Of a stretch of 64,000 bases of DNA, positions 50,390 through 58,373 are shown one piece after another. Origin of the DNA: TWA4 sp051879195 (lineage in GTDB: Bacteria; Bacillota; Clostridia; Lachnospirales; Lachnospiraceae). Numbering within the stretch: the first letter of the stretch is position 1; every line of letters starts with the position of its first letter. The position numbers and the translations under genes were made by a program. The notes below the pieces were generated by a model. The model saw only the letters and a list, made by a program, of their open reading frames with translations, was not told where the DNA came from and did not search any database. Location: positions 1-64,000 of the forward strand of contig JBJELO010000293.1 of assembly GCA_051879195.1 (NCBI GenBank), written 5' to 3'.

Positions 50390-52426
50390 ATGTCAATCAG
50401 TGAACAAACCGCAAAAGAACATGCAAATGATCCGGCAGTTCTCTGCTGCCGTGCAGAAAAAGGTATCACATTAAGCTCACACAATCTGGAGGATCCGGCC
50501 ATTTTTGATGATCTGGTGGATTCCGGCCTTCTGAATCTTGACGGATGCCTGAAAATCGGTCAGGTCCTGGGTGCCGTACTCACAAAAACCTGTGACTCCC
50601 TGACCCCTCTGACAGCCGACGTGATAGATCACATCGTTGAGTTTTCCGGTGAAGCCGGAAAAGAAGAACCGGCTGAAAAAGGTGAATCAGCCGAAAAAGG
50701 TGAATCAGCTGTAAAAGGCGAAACTGCCGAAAAAAAAGTTTCAAAAGAAGGCATGAACATAACAGATCCTTCGCAGAATATGTCTGATAAAATTTTATCC
50801 GCCTCAGAAACACCTGTTTCCGTGCGGACAGCCGTACCGCTTCCCGGCGGCACATTGAAAATTTCCATCGGAGAAGGGAAAAATATTCACATTGAACTTC
50901 CCATGAACATGGTTTCAGCAGGCAATACGGTTCCTGCCCCGAGCCAGGTAACGGCCGCAGACAGCTGTCTGTCTCATTCCGTTTCTGCCGAAAACACTCC
51001 GGCAAAATCAGACACCGTCCGGTCCGCTTCATCTGTAACTGCAGCTGAGGCTGATCCGGAACCGAAGCTGATTCGTACTCTGACCCGCCATCATTATAAA
51101 ATTACAGAAGTGCGCCGTGGTCCGAAGACAAAAATTGAAGGAACCGTTCTCTATATCCGGGACGGAATCGAGCAGGAAGCCATCAACAGTCAGGAACTGG
51201 TTCATGACTTGAAAATCGATATTATCACACCTGATGCATACCATACTTATTCCGAGACGATCATGGACGTACAGCCCATCGCAGTAAAAGACGGAGATTC
51301 GGAACTGGGTTCGGGCACCACCCGCGTTCTGGATGGCGTCATCATGATGGTAACCGGAACCGATGACAACGGTGTACAGATTGGCGAATTCGGTTCCTCC
51401 GAAGGCATGCTGGATGAAAACATTATGTGGAACCGTCCCGGTGCTCCTGACAAGGGAGAAATCTTTATCAAAACACAGGTAACCATCAAAGCCGGAACCA
51501 ATATGGAACGTCCCGGCCCTCTGGCTGCTCATTCCGCTACTGATGTGATCACACATGAAATTCGCCAGGCGCTGAAAGAACTGGATGATGAATCCCTGAT
51601 TGTCGATAAGGAAACTTTCAATCAGTACCGCCGCCCGGGAAAGAAAAAAGTTGTTATTGTAAAAGAAATCATGGGACAGGGCGCCATGCATGACAATCTG
51701 CTTCTGCCCCAGGAGCCCGTAGGTGTTCTCGGTGCCAGACCGAATGTGGATCTGGGCAATGTACCGGTCATGGTATCTCCACTGGAGGTTCTGGACGGAT
51801 GTATCCATGCGCTGACCTGCATCGGCCCTGCATCAAAAGAAATGTCCCGTCACTATTGGAGAGAACCACTCGTGCTGGAGACCCTGTTTGATCCGGAACT
51901 GGATCTCTGCGGTGTACTTCTGGTGGGCAGCCCTCAGATCAACGCAGAAAAATTCTATGTATCCAAGCGCGTGGGCATGACCTGTGAAGCACTTGATGTG
52001 GACGGCGCTTTCGTCACCACAGAAGGCTTCGGAAATAACCATATCGATTTTGCCAGCCATATTGAACAGATCGGCATGCGCGGCATCGCTGTAGTTGGCA
52101 TGTCTTTCTGTGCTAATCAGGGGGCGCTGGTAGTTGGCAACAAGTACATGACGCACATGGTCGATAACAATAAATCGGAGGGCGGCATTGAAAACGAAAT
52201 TCTTGCCAACAACACCCTCTGCCCCGAGGATGCAATCCGTGCCCTATACATGCTGAAAGCTCAGATGGGCGGCACGAAAGTCAAAGCTCCCGAACGCAAA
52301 TGGAACCCTCATGTGAAGGAGAACAACATGGAACTGATTTCCAATGTCACCGGAAAACCCATCACACCGGTACTCAATGAAACTTCTCTTCCCATGAGCC
52401 AGAAGCGCAGAGAAAAATATTCGTAA
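50390..52426 (+). CDS. prdA: PrdA, D-proline reductase proprotein (pyruvoyl subunit precursor)
   Basis: 678 residues. It begins SISEQTAKEHANDPAVLCCRAEKG as family members do. The processing site is visible: HALT|CIGPASKEMSRHYW, with Cys477 (codon 51818-51820) becoming the pyruvoyl group after cleavage between Thr476 and Cys477. Other blocks: EFGSSEGMLDENIMW, GTNMERPGPLAAHSA, VIVKEIMGQGAMHDN and FGNNHIDFASHIEQIGMRG. Together with PrdB it reduces D-proline to 5-aminovalerate. An 18-nt repeat adds AEKGES hexapeptides (50672-50743) and residues ~153-171 repeat the PrdC tail motif. ATG 50390 is chosen for SD GGAG; the TTG at 50342 lacks one. Confidence 0.95.
   Translation: MSISEQTAKEHANDPAVLCCRAEKGITLSSHNLEDPAIFDDLVDSGLLNLDGCLKIGQVLGAVLTKTCDSLTPLTADVIDHIVEFSGEAGKEEPAEKGESAEKGESAVKGETAEKKVSKEGMNITDPSQNMSDKILSASETPVSVRTAVPLPGGTLKISIGEGKNIHIELPMNMVSAGNTVPAPSQVTAADSCLSHSVSAENTPAKSDTVRSASSVTAAEADPEPKLIRTLTRHHYKITEVRRGPKTKIEGTVLYIRDGIEQEAINSQELVHDLKIDIITPDAYHTYSETIMDVQPIAVKDGDSELGSGTTRVLDGVIMMVTGTDDNGVQIGEFGSSEGMLDENIMWNRPGAPDKGEIFIKTQVTIKAGTNMERPGPLAAHSATDVITHEIRQALKELDDESLIVDKETFNQYRRPGKKKVVIVKEIMGQGAMHDNLLLPQEPVGVLGARPNVDLGNVPVMVSPLEVLDGCIHALTCIGPASKEMSRHYWREPLVLETLFDPELDLCGVLLVGSPQINAEKFYVSKRVGMTCEALDVDGAFVTTEGFGNNHIDFASHIEQIGMRGIAVVGMSFCANQGALVVGNKYMTHMVDNNKSEGGIENEILANNTLCPEDAIRALYMLKAQMGGTKVKAPERKWNPHVKENNMELISNVTGKPITPVLNETSLPMSQKRREKYS
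50672..50743. repeat. 18-nt in-frame repeat in prdA
   Basis: Four 18-nt units (GCTGAAAAAGGTGAATCA and variants) encode AEKGES-type hexapeptides in the N-terminal linker. The first two units differ at one base, so they look recent. Confidence 0.8.
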
Positions 52427-52515
52427 ACTCCTGCACTTTGATTCAGCCGCAGCAAAAACGGACCGCAATGAAACCAAAGCGCAGCAAAATTCAACTGCGG
52501 CGGGTATAAAAAAAC

Positions 52516-52779
52516 ATGAAAAAATCATTACAATATGGAGATAAAATCATTTATATGGAGGGCATCATTGTGGATGTAAGCGATGGTGCCGTGGGAATTG
52601 ACCTGAAAGGCCGTCTGGGATATCTGAAAATCCCCAAACGGATGCTGATTTCCGATTATGAAATCAAACCGGGTCAGGAAGTTGGATTCAACATGAGTTT
52701 TATTGAACAGCTGACTAACGAGCCCAATGAAACTTATGTCAGCAATCAGATACATCACAGTCCCCAACCGGGGCACTGA
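52516..52779 (+). CDS. CBO2463/CBO2479-type small protein of the proline reductase operon
   Basis: 87 residues, matching my recollection of a small family typically placed between prdA and prdB (YGDKIIYMEGIIVDVSDGAVGIDLKGRLGYLKIPKRMLI...GQEVGFNMSFIEQ). It looks like a single small beta-barrel. Its role is unestablished; it may be an assembly or RNA-binding factor. The ATG at 52516 has a weak SD; an alternative in-frame ATG lies at 52555. Confidence 0.75.
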   Translation: MKKSLQYGDKIIYMEGIIVDVSDGAVGIDLKGRLGYLKIPKRMLISDYEIKPGQEVGFNMSFIEQLTNEPNETYVSNQIHHSPQPGH

Positions 52780-52833
52780 TTATACCCGGCCGATACCGAT
52801 ACCTGATCCGGCCGGCCGTGAAAGGAGAAAAAT

Positions 52834-53562
52834 ATGAGCAGCTTAACAGTTATAAACGGTCTGCAATCCGAGATTTTTGTACCGGTTACTCCGCCTCCTG
52901 TATGGGCCCCCGTTACAAAACCACTCAGTGAAATGAAAGTTGCCATCGCAACAGCTGCAGGCGTACACCATAAACAGGACAAACGTTTCAATCTGTCCGG
53001 TGATTTCACATTCCGGAGAGTTACTGACGAGATGCCTTCCAGTGAACTGATGGTTTCACACGGAGGATATGACAACAGTGATGTCAATAAAGATATCAAC
53101 TGCATGTTCCCCATCGATCCTCTCCATCAGCTGGCAAAAGACGGCGTAATCGGCAGTGTTTCCGATATTCACATCGGATTCATGGGCGGCGGCGGAAACC
53201 AGGAAAAATTCAAAAATGAAACCGGTCCCGAAATCGCCCGGATTCTAAAAGAACATGAGGTTGACGCTGTCATCCTCACCGCCGGATGAGGGACCTGTCA
53301 CCGCTCTGCAGTACTGGTGCAGAGAGCAATTGAGCAGGCTGGTATCCCTACAGTGATCATTGCCGCTCTTCCGCCTGTTGTAAAACAGACCGGAACCCCC
53401 CGTGCTGTAGCACCGCTGGTACCCATGGGTGCCAACGCCGGCGCTCCCCACGATTTTGAAATGCAGTACAGCATCGTAAAAGCCGCACTGGAACAGCTGG
53501 AAATTCTGGATTCCCCCGGCAAAGTTGTGCCGCTGCCTTTTGAATATAATGCAAAGGTATAA
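52834..53562 (+). CDS. prdB: PrdB, selenocysteine-containing D-proline reductase subunit
   Basis: 242 residues if the in-frame TGA at 53287-53289 is read as selenocysteine (Sec152, the position known for the C. sticklandii subunit). Before it: VNGLQSEIFVPVTPPPVWAPVTKPL...DAVILTAG; after it: GTCHRSAVLVQRAIEQAGIPTV...FEYNAKV, continuing the same frame to TAA at 53562. The Sec residue attacks proline bound to the PrdA pyruvoyl group, and the nearby Cys (TC) likely forms the selenosulfide. A stop-only reading would truncate it at 151 residues and break the active site. SD AAAGGAG precedes the ATG. Confidence 0.96.
53287..53324 (+). promoter_or_regulatory. Bacterial SECIS element of prdB
   Basis: UGA at 53287-53289, then a perfect 7-bp stem CTCTGCA (53304-53310) / TGCAGAG (53318-53324) with loop GTACTGG beginning with G. 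The loop starts 21 nt after UGA, within the known bacterial SECIS spacing. GC flanking the stem can extend it with a 2-nt bulge. Confidence 0.85.
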
Positions 53563-53608
53563 ACAGATAAAATAATCTCATTACACAGCGTTATCGTTCA
53601 GAAATATC

Positions 53609-53651
53609 ATGTGCACCCGGCAGAAAATCCTTATTTCTGCCGGGTGCACAT
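53609..53651 (+). terminator. 18-bp perfect hairpin between prdB and prdD
   Basis: An 18-bp uninterrupted stem (53609-53626 with 53634-53651) and a 7-nt loop, followed by TTTCTTCTATTC. It is very stable with only a modest U tract, so partial termination or 3'-end protection of the prdCAB message is likely. The prdD SD starts 15 nt later. Confidence 0.7.
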
Positions 53652-53675
53652 TTCTTCTATTCAGTGGAGGAATAT

Positions 53676-54551
53676 ATGGATCAATTGAACAGCAATACCA
53701 ACAGAACTACAGAAAAAATCATGCGGCGGCTCATCATACGCGCTTTCCATGTAGCAGAATTATATGCTGGTGATTCGTTTTCACTGACTAAAAATTCTCC
53801 TTCATCAGAAGCAGCATATCAGAATCATTATCCGAATCATTCTTTCTCTCCGTCTTCACCGCCGGACACCTGGAGTCTTACGATTCCTTCGAACAATAAA
53901 GAATATATAAAACAGCTGCGTTTATCCAGTGAGCTGATCAGTGGAATTCAGATTCTTCCGGTACTTCCGGACAGGAAACATATCCCCATCCATTCCATCA
54001 TGGATATTATCCCCGTCTCCGTAAAGGCTGCCGGAAAAATCGGAGAGGGAATCACACATACACTTACAGGCGTTTATGTAATCCTGACCGGTGCCGATGA
54101 AGAAGGAACTCCTGTATGTGCTTTTGGAAGTTCCGCAGGGATGCTGGATGAACAAATTGCCTTTAACAAAGCCGGTACACCGGGTGACCGGGATCTGATA
54201 ATTCTGTTTGATGTCACACTGAAAACAAAAACCGGCCTCTCCCGTTCCGGTCCCAACGCCGCCCATCACGCCTGCGACCTTTTCTGTCAGGAAATCCGTT
54301 CCCTGCTGAAAGCCAGAAGCGGACGGGAATGTACGGAAAGCCACTGTTATCAGGACATAATCCGGCCTGGCAGAAAAAAAGTAGCTATTGTCAAACTGGT
54401 ATCCGGTCAGGGAGCTATGTATGATACACATTTTCTCGGCAGCGAACCTTCTTCCTATGAAGGAAGTCATTCCATCATCGATATAACCGGCGCTCCTATC
54501 CTGCTGTCTCCCAATGAGTACCGCGACGGAGCCATACGGGCCATGTACTGA
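53676..54551 (+). CDS. prdD: PrdD, PrdA-like N-terminal paralogue
   Basis: About 291 residues, resembling the beta-subunit half of PrdA up to its cleavage region: GITHTLTGVYVILTGADEEGTPVCAFGSSAGMLDEQIAFNKAGTPGDRDLIILFDVTLKTKTGLSRSGPNAAHHA, VAIVKLVSGQGAMYDTHF and a final ILLSPNEYRDGAIRAMY. The chain stops just before the Thr-Cys processing site of PrdA, so it cannot make a pyruvoyl group. PrdD proteins occur in prd operons with unclear role. A GTG at 53664 overlaps the SD GTGGAGG; ATG 53676 is the likely start. Confidence 0.9.
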   Translation: MDQLNSNTNRTTEKIMRRLIIRAFHVAELYAGDSFSLTKNSPSSEAAYQNHYPNHSFSPSSPPDTWSLTIPSNNKEYIKQLRLSSELISGIQILPVLPDRKHIPIHSIMDIIPVSVKAAGKIGEGITHTLTGVYVILTGADEEGTPVCAFGSSAGMLDEQIAFNKAGTPGDRDLIILFDVTLKTKTGLSRSGPNAAHHACDLFCQEIRSLLKARSGRECTESHCYQDIIRPGRKKVAIVKLVSGQGAMYDTHFLGSEPSSYEGSHSIIDITGAPILLSPNEYRDGAIRAMY

Positions 54552-54632
54552 TAAAAAAGAGAACTTGTTTTCGAGCTCGGCTCTGAACAGTTGCGAGAAC
54601 TTTGCAATTTCAAACAGAAAGGAGAACAGATT

Positions 54633-55097
54633 ATGGGAATCGGACCATCTACCAAAGAAACAACATTACATCATTTTCGCGATCCGCTGCTTGAAATCAT
54701 CTCCGGAGATGAAGATTTCGACTGTACCGGCGTTATCATTGCCGGTATTCCTCAGGACAATAAAAGTAAATATTTCACAGGCGAACGAATCGGTGCCTGG
54801 CTGGAAGCCATGCGGGCCGACGGATGTATTGTCAGCGCTGACAGCTGGGGCAACAGCAATATAGATTTTGCCAATACAATCGAGCAGATCGGCAGCCGCG
54901 GAATTCCCGTCGTTGGCATCAGCTTTGTGGGAACACAGGGTGCATTTGTAGTTACTAATGAATATATGGATACCATTGTGGATATCAATAAAAGTGAAGA
55001 AGGAATTGAAACCAGCGTAGTGGGAGAAAACTCCCTGACTCTGCTGGATGCAAAAAAAGCCGCCGCACTCCTGAAACTGAAAATGCGGCGGAAATAG
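54633..55097 (+). CDS. prdE: PrdE, PrdA-like C-terminal paralogue
   Basis: 154 residues matching the alpha-subunit half of PrdA: DFDCTGVIIAGIPQDNKSKYFTGERIGAWLEAMRADGCIVSADSWGNSNIDFANTIEQIGSRGIPVVGISFVGTQGAFVV, then VDINKSEEGIE. With PrdD it reconstitutes a split, unprocessed PrdA-like pair. A separate SD (AAAGGAG) and an 81-nt gap from prdD show two genes rather than a frameshift. Function is unestablished. Confidence 0.9.
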   Translation: MGIGPSTKETTLHHFRDPLLEIISGDEDFDCTGVIIAGIPQDNKSKYFTGERIGAWLEAMRADGCIVSADSWGNSNIDFANTIEQIGSRGIPVVGISFVGTQGAFVVTNEYMDTIVDINKSEEGIETSVVGENSLTLLDAKKAAALLKLKMRRK

Positions 55098-55101
55098 CTG
55101 C

Positions 55102-55171
55102 ATGTTCCCGGTTCAGACCAGAGCCGTTTTCAGACCTGAATCCGAAAACTGCCCGTTCTGAACCGGAACAT
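55102..55171. terminator. Imperfect inverted repeat after prdE
   Basis: ATGTTCCCGGTTCAGA (55102-55117) pairs with TCTGAACCGGAACAT (55157-55171) with one bulge, and GTTTTC/GAAAAC pairs inside. It lies between the convergent prdE and alcohol dehydrogenase genes; no long U tract is seen, so its role as terminator is tentative. Confidence 0.5.
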
Positions 55172-55242
55172 ATGTACATTGTGCTTTATACTCTGTGCTC
55201 TGTATCCTCTATCTTCTGATTTCTATTGATTTCTATTGCTTT

Positions 55243-56391
55243 CTATAAAGCTTTACGATACAGTGCCTCAATATCTTTCTGTGTTGAACTTCTGGGGTTT
55301 ACTGCAATATTACCGCTCTTCATGGCATCAACTGCCATAGCAGTAATCTTGTCTTCTGTCACTCCAACGGCACTGAGACAGGAAGGAATTCCCAGAGATT
55401 CGTTCAGATCCTTCAGTTCTTCTACCAGCATCTCGGGTACAAATTCATCCTCATATGCAGGTATCTTAGAAATATAGTTATAAATTGTTCTGTATTTTCC
55501 ATGGTCTGCCAGCATATTGTACTCTACAATCGTGGGCAGAAGAATGGCATTGGCAACACCATGTGCTACATTGAAATATGCACTCACCGGATGACTCATG
55601 GCATGAATATTGCCAAGACGTGCCCAGGAAAAGGCAATTCCGGCAAACAGAGAACCGACAAGCATAGCAGAAGCAGCCTCTTCGTCCCTGCGGTTTGCCA
55701 CATATCTGCGCAGATTTGCTCCGATCAATTCCATGGCCTTCTCTGCCATGGCATCTGAAAACGGTGAAGCAGCTGTGGAAATGTACGCTTCCAGTGCATG
55801 AATCAGAGCATCAACACCACAGGACGCCGCAACAGATGCAGGTGCTGTCATAACCAGCTCCGGATCAAGAACAGCGTAAGCAGGAATCAGTTTATAGCTG
55901 AATACGGTCAGTTTGTAATTTCTGCTGTGATCTGTAATTACAGAAAACGCAGTTACTTCAGAACCTGTACCTGCCGTAGTGGGAACCGCAATCAGAGGAA
56001 CGATATCTCCCGGCACTTTTCCGCCGCCTTCATACTCGGTAATACTGCCGCCGTATCTGGCCAGAACACCGACAGACTTTGCCACATCCATGGGTGAACC
56101 ACCTCCCAGCGCGATGATACAGTCTGCTCCACTCTCTTTAAATGCCGCCGTTGCCTTATTCACTGTATCTACGGAAGGATTTCCTTCTGTCTCGGTAAAT
56201 GCATCCACTTTCATGCCTGCGGCTTCAATGTGTTCTGCGCACTTTCCGACAATCCCCATCTTATTCAGATGCGGATCGGAAACAATAAATACATGACCGC
56301 ATCCCATCTCTTTTACCAGTTCAGGCAGTCTGGAGATACTCCCCTTTCCAAAAATAATATTCTGTGGTACTGAAAACGTAAAATTATCCAT
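55243..56391 (-). CDS. Iron-containing alcohol dehydrogenase
   Basis: About 382 residues. NAD-binding GGGSPMDVAKSVG and the iron-site region CGVDALIHALEAYIS and GNIHAMSHPVSAYFNVAHGVANA give the Asp/His/His/His ligands of group III alcohol dehydrogenases. It interconverts an alcohol and aldehyde. In this neighbourhood a semialdehyde from amino-valerate or ornithine metabolism is conceivable (5-hydroxyvalerate formation), but that is inference. ATG 56391 is preferred. Its promoter and 5' hairpin parallel those of the aminotransferase. Confidence 0.92.
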   Translation of the reverse strand: MDNFTFSVPQNIIFGKGSISRLPELVKEMGCGHVFIVSDPHLNKMGIVGKCAEHIEAAGMKVDAFTETEGNPSVDTVNKATAAFKESGADCIIALGGGSPMDVAKSVGVLARYGGSITEYEGGGKVPGDIVPLIAVPTTAGTGSEVTAFSVITDHSRNYKLTVFSYKLIPAYAVLDPELVMTAPASVAASCGVDALIHALEAYISTAASPFSDAMAEKAMELIGANLRRYVANRRDEEAASAMLVGSLFAGIAFSWARLGNIHAMSHPVSAYFNVAHGVANAILLPTIVEYNMLADHGKYRTIYNYISKIPAYEDEFVPEMLVEELKDLNESLGIPSCLSAVGVTEDKITAMAVDAMKSGNIAVNPRSSTQKDIEALYRKAL

Positions 56392-56432
56392 GATTACAGC
56401 TTCCTTTCTTCTATCCATAAGTTAAACGAAAT

Positions 56433-56470
56433 AAGGACAGAAAGCCCCGCCTGCGAACCTCTCTGTCCTT
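56433..56470 (-). other. 5' leader hairpin of the alcohol dehydrogenase transcript
   Basis: AAGGACAGA (56433-56441) pairs with TCTGTCCTT (56462-56470), a 9-bp perfect stem beginning ~3 nt after the predicted transcription start. The placement matches the aminotransferase leader although the sequences differ. Confidence 0.55.
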
Positions 56471-56479
56471 CTGACTTTG

Positions 56480-56509
56480 AGTATATCACTGGTGCGTTAT
56501 ATTGTCAAT
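56480..56509 (-). promoter_or_regulatory. Alcohol dehydrogenase promoter, twin of the aminotransferase promoter
   Basis: On the minus strand TTGACA (56508-56503), a 17-nt spacer and TATACT (56485-56480). The 28 nt at 56482-56509 match 41792-41819 at 27 positions, including the GTGCGTTATA site in the spacer. Confidence 0.8.
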
Positions 56510-56653
56510 CACATATTCTTTGTTCCTGCATGAAATATATGGAAGAAACTGGTATGCGGGCATATAGCCCTTTATTTATCATGGTTTTTGCTGTATTTTT
56601 TATGTAGATAATATAAAAAGTACAGGGTTCCGATCTGATCTTTAACAGTATTT

Positions 56654-56668
56654 GTGCGTTATAGCATA
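56654..56668. promoter_or_regulatory. Upstream GTGCGTTATA operator copy
   Basis: GTGCGTTATAGCATA at 56654-56668 is a near-palindromic relative of ATGCGTTATAACGCAT (41896-41911). It lies ~145 nt upstream of the alcohol dehydrogenase -35, just before the end of the FAD protein gene. Confidence 0.55.
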
Positions 56669-56711
56669 TAAAAACAATCAAGTCATTTATATAATCCGGC
56701 TGCTGCAAAAT

Positions 56712-58370
56712 TCAGGATAAATCGTCTGCCGCAAAGCACACACGGATTTCTTCCTTTTCCTCTGCAATCAGAATCGGACTGGCCATAGCAGGATTCTCCT
56801 CCGGATAATCCATGCGATAGTGTGCTCCCCTGCTTTCCTTTCTGAGAAGAGCAGCCTGCAGGATACTTTCAGCCGTCCCGAGCTGTGCCTGCAAAAGCCG
56901 CGTCTGTGCAGCAGCTTTTACCGCTCCCGCACCCATATCTTTCAAAGGCTCAGCCTTGTCTGCCAGGCACTCCCTCAGTCTGCGCACCTGCTCCAGAGCG
57001 GAAGATAAACCACTTTCTTCTCTCAGAATCATGGCATTCTGTGACATGATATTCTGCAAAACCTTCCGTGCCACTCTGCAGGAATCCATCTCCCATACCG
57101 CCGGTTCGAAAAAGCAGCTTTTACGGCGGTATATCTTATGTCCTGCAGTTTTCTCCGAATCTTCGGCAGCGGAAAGGCCCGCCTTTTCTCCAAAAACCAG
57201 CCCGTTAGCTGTAGACAGCCCTCCGATCCGGTCGGCTCCATGCATTCCCCCAGTTACTTCCCCGGCAGCAAAAAGCCCCTCAACACCGGCAGACGTATCC
57301 GGTGCCGTTTTAATTCCGCCATTGGCTGCATGGGCGAAAATACCAATGTGTACGGTATCTTCCATGGTAATTCCCCGAGCCTTTTTCAGCCAGTCAAAGT
57401 ACACTTTCACAAACTCGGGCGTATTCCTGCGCATCTCATCGGTATAGGATACGGCAACACCTCTTTCATCCTCCATAAAAGCCCGAAACAATGCAAAATC
57501 CACCACTCCGGACTCCAGTCTTGAGGTAAAGGGGCCATGAGTAGAGCGCAGAATCAACTGTCTCTTCTCTTCAGACGAAAGCAGCTCCGAACCATCTGCT
57601 TTGCGCATGTCGGTAAAACGAAATGTCTTCTCATTAAAAATGGTTTTATAAGCAGGTGATATATATCCGGGCATCATCTGCATAAACTCCATATTCACCA
57701 GCCGGCAGCCAGCCTGAAGTGCCAGATACTGACCGATACCTGTAATATCCTCTGTACACAAATGATACCGGAAGATACTTCCGTATCCACCTGTCGCCAG
57801 AACAAGAGCCCCACATCCCAGAAAAAAAATCTGATCTTCTTTTAAAAATACTGCACCGCAAACCCGGTCAGCTTCTTCAGGCTTCACCAGTTCCAGAAGC
57901 TGACAGCCCGACAGTACTGTCACCTTCAGTTCCGATAACCTGCGCAAAAAAATTACTCCTGCGCTGTCAAATTCAATACCGTTCCAATCTCTGTGTTTAT
58001 GGTCAAAGCACGGAATATATTCTTTCTGTTCTCCGTCATCGGCTCGTCTGAGCTTCACACCCATGGAACGAAGCCTGTCCACCGCCGGAGAAATCCCGGA
58101 AACGAACGTGCGAACCATCTCCGGATCAGCCATGCCGCATCCAACTTTCTGAATCGTATCAGCCAGATCCTGTTCATCTGTCCGGTTCTCAGGACCAATC
58201 AGACCAAGTCCCCATGTTCCGGGATAAAAACTGGAGCCCGAAAACAGCTTTCCGTAACAGGCCAGTATAACACGTTTGCCGGCCTCGGCGGCAGACAGCG
58301 CTGCTGAAACTCCTGCAATGCCGGAACCGATCACCAGAACATCGCAGTCTTTTGTCTGTTCCAATAGCAT
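56712..58370 (-). CDS. FAD-dependent oxidoreductase, fumarate reductase/NadB-like flavoprotein
   Basis: 552 residues. Dinucleotide motif CDVLVIGSGIAGVSAALSAAEAGKRVILA, ALVLATGGYGSIF, and the family's late block HIGIFAHAANGGIKTAPDTSAGVEGLFAAGEVTGGMHGADRIGGLSTANGLVFGEKAG, which includes the flavin and substrate arginine region. The C-terminal helical domain resembles L-aspartate oxidase and succinate dehydrogenase flavoproteins. No signal peptide or FMN domain is present. It forms an operon with a 65-residue protein 3 nt upstream. The substrate is unknown. Confidence 0.85.
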   Translation of the reverse strand: MLLEQTKDCDVLVIGSGIAGVSAALSAAEAGKRVILACYGKLFSGSSFYPGTWGLGLIGPENRTDEQDLADTIQKVGCGMADPEMVRTFVSGISPAVDRLRSMGVKLRRADDGEQKEYIPCFDHKHRDWNGIEFDSAGVIFLRRLSELKVTVLSGCQLLELVKPEEADRVCGAVFLKEDQIFFLGCGALVLATGGYGSIFRYHLCTEDITGIGQYLALQAGCRLVNMEFMQMMPGYISPAYKTIFNEKTFRFTDMRKADGSELLSSEEKRQLILRSTHGPFTSRLESGVVDFALFRAFMEDERGVAVSYTDEMRRNTPEFVKVYFDWLKKARGITMEDTVHIGIFAHAANGGIKTAPDTSAGVEGLFAAGEVTGGMHGADRIGGLSTANGLVFGEKAGLSAAEDSEKTAGHKIYRRKSCFFEPAVWEMDSCRVARKVLQNIMSQNAMILREESGLSSALEQVRRLRECLADKAEPLKDMGAGAVKAAAQTRLLQAQLGTAESILQAALLRKESRGAHYRMDYPEENPAMASPILIAEEKEEIRVCFAADDLS

Positions 58371-58373
58371 CTT

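Noticed and set aside
53664..55097. prdD and prdE as one frameshifted prdA-like gene
   Set aside because: Each has its own SD, prdD stops cleanly before the processing site region, and the separate pair is normal in prd operons.
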